A stretch of DNA of 64,000 bases from Gamsiella multidivaricata (taxonomy: Eukaryota; Mortierellomycota; Mortierellomycetes; Mortierellales; Mortierellaceae). A program made the translations under genes and the position numbers. The notes beneath the pieces were generated by a model that was not told where the DNA came from, did no database searches, and saw only the letters and a program-made list of their open reading frames with translations. The stretch lies in the NCBI RefSeq assembly GCF_025024155.1, contig NW_026251806.1, positions 49,247 to 113,246 of the forward strand. The letters run 5' to 3'. Positions 22,846 through 36,936 of this stretch are shown here, piece by piece. Each line of letters opens with the position of its first letter. The first letter of the stretch is position 1.

Positions 22846-25800
22846 ATGGTACCAGAGATACAGGACCAACACAACTCAGCACTACCGTACCCTGTGGAAG
22901 AAACGGACTATCAGGACCATCATGCTGTCCTCTCTTCCAGGGCACCTTCTCAGACAGGGAGCAAGCCTTCCTCTTTCTACTCCTTCGTCTCTACATCCTC
23001 TTCCACGAGAACATCGCCGTCTATCCGATCAAAAAAATCTTCGCAGAGCAGGGGAGGCACTAAAGAGAAGATATATACATCAACACCACATTCCCTCAAT
23101 TGCGGCAAACAGCATACTGTACTCCAAAATTACAGTGGTAACAACGACGACGATGGTGGCATGAAATCATTCGTAGAATACGAAAATGAAGCCTCCATCA
23201 AGCCTTACCAGAAGCCATTCTACCGCCGACGCAGATTTTGGTGGACCTGTACCATCTCCACAGCTCTCTTTCTCGTCATAATCTTACCCCTGTTTCTCAT
23301 CGTCATACTCCCAAAGATTGCGCAGGCAATGATAAATACGAGCACAATGAAGATCTCTCAGATGAATATGACCGACCCGCAGGAGCGGTCTGTTCAAGTC
23401 TCCGTTGAAGCCGCGATACTCGGCATCCCCTCGATGTTTGCAGCCAAAGTCGAATTTCAGACCCCTGTGCAGGTGTATTGGGTCAGAGAACAGGGAGATC
23501 AAACTAAGGTCGGACAAATGAACCTGGACACAATTGAGAAGCGAGCTTTTTCAAAAGCACAATTCACACAGGCGACTGTCTTTGAGATTGTGGACTCACA
23601 TCTCTTTGGCGAATTTGCCAAGGTCATGGTAAGAGCCTTGAATGTGCAACCATTCTGCACCCCGATCCCCTTGTGCTGTTTATGGCTCTCATCTAGAATT
23701 GGTTCACAATCATAAACTTATACATTTCTCTATATATTTGTTACCCATCTGGTCCTCCCGAACATCGATTTTCTTTATTGCCCGAACGCATAGATGGCAT
23801 CGGACACATTCCTGTGGAGGATAACAGCACAGATCGATGTATCGGTCATCGGAAGGACTATTAAGAATCTCAGACTTAACAGTCCCTTAATCTCTCTGGT
23901 AAGAACGCAGCGAACGCATTTGTACGACACGATGCATCCACTGTACCAAGCTTTTCTATAACACCTTCCCACGGCTGTTTTCCTTCAATATAGGACTAAG
24001 CAACTTTGCCAATCTAAAGATTTTATCGTTCGACATTCCTTCGGACGCGCCGAACGGAGCAGGAGCCCTCGTCTCTATCAAAGTCTCAATCCCGAACCCT
24101 TCGCCCATCGGCATGTCCTTAGGGACACTAGTGATCGACATGAGCCTCAAAAGCACGTACCTCGGCAGGATTACCGCCAGAAATGTGACCCTAATCGGCA
24201 ACCAGCCCGCCACTCTGCAACTCGACGGCATGATCAACAAGCAGACAGATCCGCTAGCACTTCAAGAGCTCTCCAGCATGATCTCCAATTATCTGGCCAA
24301 TACCCCGACTACAGCCTACGGTCAGGGCGTATCTGTACTCCCTGACGGTGTACACAACATTTCGTGGATTACGGCCGCGATTGTAGCGACAAGGATGGCC
24401 ATTCCACTCTTGGCACCAACTCCAATGAATATGATCAAAGAGGTCAACATCAAGGATTTGAATCTAATCATGAGCGCCCAACAACCTTGGGCCCCAACCG
24501 CTGCTTCAACAGGCATCGCTGCTATGTTTCAGTTGCCCTTCAACCTCTCCCTCAATATCACGGATATCTGGGACCCCAAGCTGACCCTTGGGTATCAAAG
24601 CGTATCCATTGCGGATATCACGACCGCTGTCTGGAACAGAAACAACTCGGATATGATCCACAACAATATCTCATTCACCCTACCGCCTTCGCAAATGCCA
24701 ATCCGGCCAGATGCGCACGATCAGTTTGGCAAATTCTTGATTGCAGTTACAAATCAGGACACTGCTCTATTCGATATTCTAGGCAGTGCACAGAGTGTCG
24801 CATCGACATCTTTGGGTCAGGTCAACATTACGGTCCCGTTCAACACTAGCTTGACTTTGAAGGGCGTCAACTTTGGCGAGATGACACCACAGCTCAATGG
24901 AATTGCGGTCGCGAGTGCAACAGTCGATTATGTGGTCCTCAACGCTACCGTTGTGATCGACAATCCCTCCATCTTTACAGTCGAAGCAGGACCAGTAACC
25001 CTCCAAATTAATGCGACCGTCCACGGAATGACTGACTATGTGGGTGAAGTCATGATCACCAACTTAAAACTGAGTCCGGGACCCAACCCGCTGCAGGCAT
25101 TTGTGCATTTTCAACCCACAAACACGACATTTCGAAACGCCTTCTTTACAGAGTATATCGTCGGTACCAACTTTGAAGCCTCAATTTACGGCAACACCAA
25201 ATCAAGCCCAATTGTCTCCCTCGCACCCATCATGGAGAGCCTGAAAATGTCGACGACGGTTCCTGGGATGAATCCTGCGCCAAAACTGATTGTGGGCGGA
25301 AATGGTAACACCACAGTTGGACAGTTCCTCAACAACCACAAGGTTATGCTGCAGGTCCAGATCCTGAATCCACTGGCGACTACGCTCTGGATCCATAATC
25401 TCACAGCAGACGTCTCCTGGAAGGGCTTTCCCTTTGGTGCGATTCAGATCGCACAATCATTTTCTATCAAGCCCAGCGGTGTGGATACCTCGCCACTCTT
25501 TGGTATCCAGATCCCTAGTTCGTATAATTTCTGGGTATTTATGGTCACGACATTTCTCCCACAGAATATTGGTATCCTTACCGGCGCAACTGTAGTGGTG
25601 GACCTGACCGCTGATATCATGGCGACCGTGGACGGGACCAAGGGCGTCGGATATGAAGCTGAGATCCGATACTCACAGGACCAAGTCGGCGTGTTCTTGA
25701 AGATCGAGTTCAGCCTCGCCGGTATTGGGATCGGCAGGAGGAGGAAGAAACGCGGCGTGATGGAGGAGCTGGATGGAGATGGGGACTTTGAGGAGAGGTA

Positions 25801-25924
25801 CGGTATTACGGATGAGCTGGGACCTGAGCCGGACAAGCAGAACACGGACGCATACTTGGCATGGCTCAAACGCGCTGTCCAGCTTTCGTTCCCGGAGGAA
25901 GCGGCTGCAGATGGATGGATGTGA
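22846..25924 (+). CDS. Single-pass membrane protein, DUF3712-type
   Basis: Function unknown. DUF3712 proteins (for example yeast vacuolar Tag1) have a cytosolic N-terminus, one membrane span and a large lumenal or outer region of LEA-like beta repeats. Exon 1 is 22846-23628, exon 2 is 23794-23898, and the last exon ends at 25924. The cytosolic part is Ser/Thr-rich. RRRRFWW precedes a strong TM segment at about residues 135-160, followed by PKIAQAMINTSTMKI, the family's first beta segment. NPSPIGMSLGTLVIDM and many N-x-S/T sites suggest a glycosylated lumenal domain. The tail is charged (GIGRRRKKRG) and ends EEAAADGWM. The exon 2/3 junction is uncertain: the strong acceptor at 23993 is out of phase, and the acceptor at 23950 keeps the frame (953 aa). 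Confidence 0.72.
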
Positions 25925-26425
25925 GCATTCTTCTTTGTTTCGATCTTCCCCTCTTCGATGATACGGCATATGTATACAAGTCATCGGAACTAAAGACACG
26001 TTCATACATTCAAACCCATCACACATATTCATCGGGAGTTGAACCGTTTGTGCTGCGCCCTGGCAACTTTATCGGTCTCCAGATTCTGCTGCTCTTTTTT
26101 TTTTTTTTTTGCTCGCTGATTATTTTTCAATGCGAATGCATTATCGCAGACGTTGTAGAGCTTCGAGCTCAGCCATCAGCATCCACATTGGCGCGATGGA
26201 TGGTGGAGGCCCTGTATTGTTACCGACATTCGATTTGTGGGGTCAATAAGCGTGCTCATGTCATGCTTTCTTTGACTGGCCTAGGCTCCTAATCGCACGG
26301 ACTGCGACCGTGAGAAAGATTCTTGAGAGTCCGTCCTATTGAACCCCCTTGCTGCACGATTCCTTCCTTCCATCATTCCCCATCCTCATTCCTCCCCACG
26401 ACAACAAAAAACACACTCCACCACA
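25925..26425. promoter_or_regulatory. Upstream region of cystathionine beta-synthase
   Basis: 501 bp holding the DUF3712 3' UTR and the CBS promoter. A run of 17 T residues lies at about 26094-26110. The last 60 bp are C/A-rich leader-type sequence. I see no gene. Confidence 0.45.
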
Positions 26426-26490
26426 ATGTCAGAAACCAACTGCGGCTACAAAGGGTGCAACCAGGTTGGCGCTCACAGACATGAGGATCA
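26426..26490 (+). other. Possible alternative first exon of CBS, or upstream ORF
   Basis: An ATG opens MSETNCGYKGCNQVGAHRHED with two Cys and two His. Read straight through it is a 45-codon upstream ORF that stops at 26563, before the CBS ATG. A GTATGA donor at 26491 and a TAG acceptor at 26597, with a CTGAC branch-like site between, would splice it exactly in frame to codon AAG at 26599. That replaces the first three CBS residues and creates one more His at the junction, giving a 499-aa enzyme with a Cys/His-rich N-terminus. Which form is used cannot be decided here. Confidence 0.45.
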
Positions 26491-26589
26491 GTATGAGCTT
26501 GATCGATTTTGCTGGAGACTACTCTTTATTTGCATTACGCCTATCCTCAAGCTGACACTTTGACACAATATCCCGTTACGACCTACACG

Positions 26590-28316
<1,727 letters not shown>

Positions 28317-28515
28317 TGCTGTCTTAGCTGAAAGATGTGGTGCTTTGACTAGAGGTCTCATTGTAGAGCATTGTAGAGCACATGGCTTACTAAAGTTGGC
28401 TTCTGTACCCATTTTTATTATGGTCTTGTAATTGTATGTTCTTATGCATATGTGTTCTTCGACATGGGTGTCCGTTCGTCTGCTGTTACTCTGTCTGTCT
28501 TGCTATCGAACCTTG

Positions 28516-29473
28516 TTACGGAGTCATAGCATGGTCCTGAGGCGAGCTTGAGCGTCGATTAGGCGAAGGAGAACGAGATCGATCGCCAATATTGTCCTGG
28601 TCGTGGCTGTCCTTGCCGTGACTTTCCTTGCCGTGGTCTGGAGAGCGAGAAGCGCGTTCATGGCCGTTATCACTGCGATCGCCTTCGCGCTCCTTACTAC
28701 GCTCACGGACCGGAGAGCGCGAAGCGGAAGTTCGACCACGGTTTTCAGGTCTGGGAGAATGATTACGGGGGCTGACAGATCGGCGACGACTCGGTGTGGA
28801 ACCGGACGAGCCATGGCGAGGGCTTGCTGATCGACGACGCGGTGTGGGGCTAGGAGAGCGACGACGAGGAGAACGACGACGGGCAGGTGAGCGGGCGCGT
28901 CGAGGTGATCTGGATCGATCATGACCACCTTCGCGTTCATATCTCCAGGACGAGCTTGGCGTGTTTTTCGCAAACTACGGGTAGACATCAAAATCGTGAT
29001 GAGTTCCACTACAAGTAAAGTAGCAATCAAGGATATGGTGACGAACGCTGATGAATACCTGTACGTTCAGACGGTGTCCTTCAAAGCGGGCGTCTCTCAT
29101 TTCGTTATAGGCGTCCCGGGCGTCCCTTTCGTCTTCATACTCGATAAAGGCGTAGCTGTTGGAGGAGAGACATCATAGGAGTTCCGTCAATGGTAAGTAG
29201 CTGTCCAGCTGCATGTAAGAATAATTGCTGGCGATGCCTTCTTATTCACTTTTGGAAGGAGATTTGCTGTAATCGATAGCCGATCCGATAGAAAACCGAC
29301 TCGACTGTTGGTGTTCGGCTTTCCGCTCGAGAGCTTCCTTAGTCTTTGACACAGAGTTCGACTTGAGAAGGTAGGAACAACGAGCCAGTGTGGAAATCGT
29401 AACCATACACTGCAACAAAAGATGCGTGTTGAGAAACAATGAGAACCTTGATGTGGATTTGCATGCAGCCCCT

Positions 29474-29506
<33 letters not shown>

Positions 29507-30029
29507 GCGCTCCAGATGTAACATAATGTCACCATCCACGGAAAAAAGTTTACAGTTACCACACCTCCTTATGCCAGAGAAGTAACCTCCCTATTGTCTT
29601 CAGTTGATCCTCATGGCACATATGTCCTTGCTGGTTGATAATAGCCACAGTGACAACTTCAATAGCCGATCCTTATCCAGAGCTGATCGACATAATGGTT
29701 GCGGGCTGTTGAGTAACAACGCACCAAGGAAATTATTGTTGGTCAACTTACGGTCTGGAGGAGTTGTTCCGGAGAGCTGGAACATCGCACCGAACCAATC
29801 GCCCAAATCTACGATAGGAGTTACAATGAAAGAACTTTCAGGGTCAATTGGCCGCTCTTTGTACCTTCAAAGGCGAAAATATGTACATGTACTACAAGGC
29901 ATCTTGGAAGGGAATGAGTTGACAAAAGAAAGTTATGCACAACTACCTCTCAAATTCATAGGCAATGTCTTTGGGGCGCGATCGTTGACTGAATCCCGCG
30001 ACATAGAGCGTTCTTTGTTTGCCAGACAT
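28516..30029 (-). CDS. SR-type splicing factor with one RRM and an RS tail
   Basis: A nuclear pre-mRNA splicing regulator. Four exons (30029-29947, 29808-29752, 29155-29059, 28974-28516) give 231 aa. RNP2 is TLYVAGF at residues 7-13. RNP1-like RPYAFIEYED and DARDAYNEM complete a single RRM of about 80 residues. The rest is an RS domain with many SPRR, RSRSP and RRRSPS units, ending QDHAMTP. Intron 2 is 596 nt, several times longer than the other introns in the window, and contains a 30-G run in the sense strand. In many eukaryotes SR genes keep long introns with poison exons for autoregulation. That is a possibility here, not shown. The gene is convergent with CBS (199 bp apart). Confidence 0.88.
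29475..29504 (-). repeat. Homopolymer G30 (C30 on plus strand) in SR-gene intron
   Basis: Thirty consecutive C on the plus strand, read as G30 in the SR-gene pre-mRNA. It lies near the middle of the 596-nt intron 2. Confidence 0.95.
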
Positions 30030-31326
30030 GGGAATGGGAAGTTGATGGAGGATGAAGAGAATGAGAAATGAATGAGAGGAAAGGAATCAGAAGTTGATGG
30101 CGAAGGGAGGCAGAAAAGAGACGAGTTGTAGCCACACCATGGCACTTTTGTCTGCAGTGTGAAACACGTCAGGGAGATTCTACGGTGTATGTGCTGCGCC
30201 TGCTCCTTTGAATTATCGGTAGCCCCACTCTCTGGTTCGCATGGATGCAGACACGTGCCCCTTGGACCTGAAGATGGGGTTCCCGTAACCATGACCCTCG
30301 ACATTGGTATACTAGAAGAGCTGAGAAGGCGCCGGCTGGGACCTTTCTCTTGCTCTGAGCTAACAGGCACTCCTGCAGCAGACAGCTGCAACCGTTTCTT
30401 ATCTCCTTTCATTCCCTCCACCATTGGGAAATGGGATCTGCAGCCATTTTTTATTTTTTGATTCATATCCTCCTCGCAGCCTAGCTGTGCAACAATGGAC
30501 CCTCATTCATCTCTCCACGACAGCAGCAAGAGATCTGCTTTTTATATACGCGCCCTCTTGTCTCGTACCCAGCCCTTTGCTATTCCAAAGCGAGACCTGC
30601 CCTTCCACCTTGCCCTAAGCACGCCCGTCCATCAATTCAGTTCAACCATTCCAATCCAACCCCAGCGTCCATCTGCACACACAGCGCACCTCTGAGCACC
30701 TTCCCTACACTACCTCACTCTCCTGCGATACTTTAGTTTGCCTGACCTTTTTCAAGGACAAGTCTCTGCAAGAACACCTCTTTTTCCTCCTCCTCCTCCT
30801 ACTCTCTACCCGTCACCGCCTCTTTCTCTCCCAGAGCCCATCCATCGTAGCCGCGGGCACCCTTGCCTCTACACCGACTTCAATCTTAATAGAAGGACCT
30901 CAGTCACTTCTCTCCTCCATCTTGACATCCTTTGTCCCCAGGACCACATATTACCCCCAGGGATAGCACTGACTAAGGCCATTGACCTCACTCCCCTCAA
31001 GCAGCCATAGGATTCAGACTATTCTTAGACTAGCCTCTCCACGGACGCATATGCCAGATCGGGAAAAATCTACAACGACAACGGACATCTGCTAAATAAC
31101 GACAGCAACAACAGCAGGCCAGTTGTGAAGGGTCACTCCTTGAACTATCCAACTCGTTTACTTGCCCAAGCAAATTCCTTTTTCCTCGCCTTTATTTGCA
31201 TCGATATTCCAACCACATAGCCACTCTTCCCTTCATTAACATTCGACACCGACCCCGTCTGTGATATTAAACGTGATCACTACCCTCACGTCTGGGCGTC
31301 AGCGAGGTACCTCCTCGTCCTCATCC
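30030..31326. promoter_or_regulatory. Shared upstream region, SR factor / formin
   Basis: A 1.3-kb divergent region. From about 30480 to 31260 it is very C/T/A-rich with many CTCC and CCTT stretches, which looks like a long formin 5' UTR or promoter. Several ORFs of 60-180 codons cross it, but they are low-complexity and overlap on both strands, so I do not call them genes. Confidence 0.45.
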
Positions 31327-31841
31327 ATGGACAGGTCCTATTCAAACAGCAGTAGCATCAGTCATCACAACCACCCCAACCATGACGCCCAGTCCATTCG
31401 GTCCCACAGGTCGTCAAACTCAGGGACGGTTAGTGAGGTTGGTCGCACAGAGGCCATGTCATTAGCACGACCACGAACAGACCAGGAGATCGAGGATCGA
31501 TTCTTAGACTTTATGGTGCGTACGGAAGCTGGACGCGAAATGATTGCAAAATGCAGCAGCTTCGCAGTGGCGTTATTTTCTTTTTCTTTTATCCCTCATA
31601 CTCTAATCTACAACTGCCTTTGCTTGATACGTTTTCGTGATGTCGATAGAATAATATGGGTATGCATGAACCAGTGCAACGCAAGGCAATGCTGAATCTG
31701 AGCGTGGACAATAAATGGAAACTGATCTTTCAGCATGAATCTCAAGAGCAGTCCAAGGTAAGCAGCCTAACCACGGTGCAGTGCAAGCGAGATTCGTTTT
31801 ACGGAGAGGCGCCAGATGAGTGCTTGATCCAAGATGTCACG

Positions 31842-31880
<39 letters not shown>

Positions 31881-34800
31881 GGTGGTGATATCGCGCGAAG
31901 CAATGGATCCGTTTGCACACTAAATGAAACGAACCAAAACATTGGAATGGTTCGGTGTTCCTTGTTATTCTGTTCTCTGACATGTCTCACCTACATAGGC
32001 TAAAAAGAGGGAAGGGGGATATATCGACAAGTCATCTCCAGAGTATTTCATCCGCAAGCTACAGGCAGATGGAGATCTCAGGAACACCGACCCAAAGTTT
32101 CTGCTTGCGCTCAATGTGTCTCTAAAGTCGCAGCCCATCTCGTATGTTTCACTTTTTACCTTTTTTTCGCTTTTGGTGGCTGTGCTGCGTTTAACGAGTC
32201 TAACTTATTTTGGTCCGAACGTCGATCTTCATTTGCTCTTGTAGATGGGTACGGTCCTTTATCCAAAGCAGTGGACAGCAGGTCCTATGCAGCACACTCG
32301 CAGTACTCAACCGCCGTCCATCAAGGTATGCTCGCTACTTTTATACTTCTGCATTCCATACCTGGAGTACTCATTTCTCGTTCTAATTATCCACTTCTAG
32401 ACGCGATGCTGACCTTGCAATGGAGCTCGAAATTGTCAAATGCTTAAAGACTCTGCTGAACAACCGTTGGGGCGCGCAGGAAGCCATCCGATACTCGCCA
32501 TGTATCACATCTCTCTGTTTCTCAATAACATCGCCTCATCTCCAGACTAGAAAACTGGTCGTGGAGGTGCTGACGTTTCTGTGCTATTGTGAGGTGCCTA
32601 TGGGTCACAAGTTGGTCCTGAACGGTCTTGATCAGGTCATGGAATACTGGAAAGAAAGCGCACGGTTCGATGCCTGGATGCGAATTCTCGAAAACACAAT
32701 CGATGGACGCGGTCGCTTCGGTACTATGGTTGGAATGAGCGAAGACTTGAAAAAGACTGGAACGCAGGATAATCACCTTATTGAATATGTGGTACGTTGA
32801 TGGTAAAAGGGACACTTATCCATTCACAACACTCACACTGACAACTCTTTTATTAAGTAAGCTATTGACATCCAAAGGAATGTAGGACTCAAATGGTTAT
32901 CTCCACCATGTTTTCATAGCTATCAAATGTCGTCTTCATCAATGCACTGCTCCAAGTTATTGACGAAATTGAATATCGCATGCATCTCAGAAGCCAGTTG
33001 ACAACAAGTGGGCTAACACGCATTGTGTCTGTAAGTATTTCCATGGCCGGTTACTTCGAATTGTCGTATGGTTTAATTGCATGCATATGGTGCTAATCCT
33101 CCTCATCTGAATTTCCTTGAACACAAATCTACTAGAAAATGAGGTGCCTCAATCATGATCTTATTGACCGGCAACTCAATATTTATGAAGATGAAGCAGA
33201 GAATGATCACGAGGATATGGTAGAATTTTATAATCAACAGATTCTACAGGACATGTCCGACCCCTATGATGTGTTCCATGCGCTTCTTCGTTCTGTAGAG
33301 AGTAGCAGAGCGTACGACTTTTTTCTGTCACTGCTACAGCATATGCTTTTGATCCGTGAAGAAGGCGACCTCAGGTAAGCTTCCAGGGTAATATTAATTT
33401 ATCGTAACCGGAATGTTTCTAGTCAAATCGCTAACTTCTCTCTCCATTGCTTTTGGATGCTGCAGGACTCGATATTTCCAGCTGATGGACGCGATCGTCA
33501 CCCAAGTCGTGCTGGATAGACGCGGGATTACTGATAATTTCGATCAGAAGCTTGGTATCTCTGTAAATCAACTCATGGGTAAATTAGTGGATCAGGATCG
33601 CCTGAACCATGCTCTTGAGGATGCGAAGCAGGCGAGACGGGAGCTAGAGATCACAACACGTCAGAAAAATGAACTGGAGCTGGAAGTTGGTCAAAAGGAT
33701 GGTGAGTAATAATGGAGGAACCATGAAACTTGCGAATGTGTACAGGAAACTTACGTACTCAAAATTGTTTTTTTTTTTTTTTTTTTTTTTTTTTTGCGAT
33801 CGATAATACGTAGATGGTATGGTATCTCAATTGAAAGCCAACGTCCATTCGCTTCAGGACCTTCTTCGGCTCTCTCGACACACCATCCAAACTCTACAGG
33901 TCAAACTTAATGACATTGAAATTCAGACTCAGAAAAAGCTGGCTATACAGGATGCACAGCTCAAGCATCTGTTAAGGTCCCTGCAGGATTCCAACACTTT
34001 AATGGCAGAGGCTGGAATGTCCTCAGGAGGATTGATTAGTACAGGAAGCAAAGGCCTTGATGACTTCCCGATGATTGACAAGGACAAACTACGTCGACTT
34101 ATTGAGCAGACAAAGTTGGAAGGTTCGATCCTACAGCAAAGATATGGTAATCATCTACCCCAGTCGATGGCACCGCCAGATCCTGAACTCAACAAAGAAC
34201 TCGAACAGATGAATGGGTTCCAATACCCTGGTCAAGCGAATCTAACGCCCGAGCTCTTGGCCAGTATCAATGCAAGCAAAGCTGGCGGCAGAGGCGGGAA
34301 ATTCAAGCATGGTAACAACTGCGATTTTCAGTGCGGCAGGGTATCATCGTGAGCATTTCGCTGAGCATCGCGTCCTGAAATGCGTATTAATATCGACTCT
34401 TTCATTATTTTTAGGTAAAGGCACAGAAAAGGGATCCGGAGGCGAAGGATCTGTTCCAGCAGCTGGATCCAGTATTGCAACCACCGGTGGCCCACTGCCG
34501 CCACCACCTCCTCCATCTGTCGCAGGAGGGATTGCGCTGCCGCCGGGGCCACCATCAGTGCCCGGTGGAGGGGGACTGGGCAGTCTGCTCAGCGGTATGA
34601 TGTCCAAGGGAGGTGGGGCCAAGAGCAACGAAGGCGATTCGGACTCGGAAGCTCCATCAAGAGGTATGGCCGCCATGCTTGCAGCAAAGAAAAAGAAATT
34701 GGGGTCATCGGATCCTGCATCACCCAAGGTAGGAGGTTCAAAACCACCTTCAGCGCCTGCACCACCAAAGACTGGAGGTTCTCCTCCGCCCCCACCCCCA

Positions 34801-36936
34801 CCAGGTGGAGCCGGCGGTCCACCACCACCGCCGCCTCCTCCACCACCAGGAAAGGGAGGTCCGCCACCGCCGCCGGGCGCTTCAGGACCTCCACTATCCG
34901 GTATGATGACAACAAACATGAAGAAGGAAGCAGCGACGGCGGCCATCAAGCTGAAGGCATTCCAATGGGACAAGTTGAATTACATGGCTGTTGGAAATAC
35001 GGTTTGGGGCTCTGGAGGAGTGGACGAGAGTGCGCTGCAGAAGGCTTTGGGCGAGAATGGGGTCTTTGGAAGCATGGAGCAGTTCTTTGTGGCCAAAGTC
35101 ACTGAATATCGAGGTACGAAATATCAAGTTGGCTTTATCGTATGCACTGTAACGCTGTTGAAGCTGTCGACCACTGTGGTGCTGACTGTAATGATGACTC
35201 TGATGCCAATAGAACCTCGTGCATCCAAGAAGCCGCAAGAAATCTGCATCCTGGACCAGCGTCGTGCCTATCAGATCAACATTATGTTGGGAGGAATGAA
35301 GCACACATATCCCGAGATCCGACGGGCTATCCTCCGCATGGACGAAGATTTCATGACCCTTGTACAACTGAGCAATTTGCTCAAATTTGTTCCTGATACT
35401 GAAGAGGTAACGATTCCTTTCCAACATGAAGTAACTTTCCGGACGGAAATGCCTTGGTTCAGATATTGATATGACCGTCTTCGTGCTGATTTTGGGCGCA
35501 TAGACTGGCAGGCTGCTGGAGTTTAAGGACGCATCTGAAGAAGTCAAGCTGACATTGGGCAGACCAGAGGCATTCTTTGTTGAAATGTTGAAAGTCGAAC
35601 GATACCAACAGCGATTGGAGGGTCTCAAGTTCAAGGCGACCTTTAAAACACTGCTCGAGGGAATCAATGAGGTAAGTAGCTGTTCGCCATGCATATATAT
35701 AAAAAAAAAAATTGAAATACTAGTTCAGACTTTAACATGGTTCCGGTCCGTTTTTTAATAGGCTGTTTCAGCTATCACCGCAGCCTCGAAGAGTCTAAAG
35801 AATGCTACGCACTTTAGGGAGCTTCTGAACTTGATTCTGATGCTCGGAAACTACATGAATGGCGGCGGTCATAACGGAGGCGCCTTTGGTTTTAAGATCG
35901 CTAGCATTAACAAGGTAAAGCAATAGTGGAACATTTATGGCATGAAGATGAGACCTAGTACTCATTTTTATTATGAAATATCCAGCTGGTGGACACGAAA
36001 GCCTCGAATGCTCCCAATATGACATTGCTTCATTTCTTGACCAACATCACCGAGAAAACGCTGCCCGATGTCTTGAACTACCAGCAGGAACTTGAGCCCT
36101 GTAGAGACGCCTGCCGAGGTAAATGCCAGACGAAGCATGAAGCGAGCTGGGAGATACATCTCGAGTCTCTAACCTTGGAAACGGATCATGATGTATTTAG
36201 TGTCATTGCCCGAGCTACAGACTGATTTCAATCAGCTGAAAGCAAAGATAACAGAGATCAAGGCTGAGCTGAGCACGCATTACTTCAACGGCTACAAGTC
36301 CTGTCCTGAGGATCGGTTTTCCGAGGTTATGCAACCGTTTATGGAGGCGGCCGAGGTTGCATTCAAGAAGGCTGAGACCGACATGCAAAACATGGAGGAG
36401 TTGTACAAGGACTGCGTCAAGTTCTATGGTGAGGATGCAACGGTCATAAAGCCCGACGAATTCTTTGGCATCTTTAAGACGTTCAGTGCCTCGTTTGAGA
36501 AGGCCAAGGAGGACAACCATAAGCAGCAGGAGAGGGAAGAACAGCGGGAGAAGGCCAAGACGGCGGCCAAGGCTCGGCAGGAGCAGATTGTTGTCAAAAA
36601 GAACAGAATCAAGGTCCAAAGCGAAGGTATGCGATGCTTCCGAAAAAAAAAAAATGTTTGCTTCGCTGTTGTAGAACGGATGAAAGAAATTAACCGCACG
36701 CCCACCATCCTTCAAACACAGGCTCAAACGATGCAGAAGGAGTAGGTGATAATAAGGGCATGATGGACAGTCTACTAGAGACGCTCCGGAATGGAGGCGA
36801 CAACGAAGCATTGAGGCGGGATAGGCGACGCAAGAACCGAGTGGAGCATATCTCATCGGGCGTGGCGGTCAAAGCTCAGGACCTCCTAACGTCGCTCAGG
36901 GAAGACAGCCCGCCGATTGTACTACTGCACGAGTAG
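31327..36936 (+). CDS. Diaphanous-related formin (GBD-FH3-FH1-FH2-DAD)
   Basis: Nucleates and elongates unbranched actin filaments for polarised growth and septation. Sixteen exons join in phase: 31327-31515, 31650-31757, 31999-32141, 32245-32325, 32401-32791, 32920-33030, 33136-33374, 33466-33701, 33814-34311, 34415-35113, 35213-35406, 35504-35671, 35762-35914, 35986-36118, 36201-36626 and 36722-36936, for 1327 aa. The Rho-GTPase-binding region has QEIEDRFLDFM and NKWKLIF. FH3 has INALLQVIDEIEYRMHLRSQL. A coiled coil follows, then an FH1 domain with P7-P10 runs (34490-34890). FH2 has KAFQWDKLN, ILDQRRAYQI and LGNYMNGGGHNGGAFGF. The tail MMDSLLETLRNG plus RRDRRRKNR is a clear DAD, so the protein should be autoinhibited and released by a Rho GTPase. 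Introns 2 and 8 carry A35 and T28 tracts. Confidence 0.95.
31842..31876 (+). repeat. A35 homopolymer in formin intron 2
   Basis: About 35 consecutive A residues in the intron between 31758 and 31998. It is the only long homopolymer that is A rather than T in the sense strand of an intron here. Confidence 0.9.
33768..33795 (+). repeat. T28 homopolymer in formin intron 8
   Basis: Twenty-eight consecutive T residues ending 18 nt before the acceptor at 33813, in the position of the polypyrimidine tract. Confidence 0.9.

Noticed and set aside
29933..30466. A 177-codon minus-strand ORF at the SR gene start
   Set aside because: It overlaps exon 1 of the SR factor in a different frame and is low in information. 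The spliced RRM model explains the locus.
30486..31010. Plus-strand ORFs of 60-90 codons upstream of formin
   Set aside because: They are translations of C/T-rich leader sequence, overlap in several frames and lack protein-like composition.
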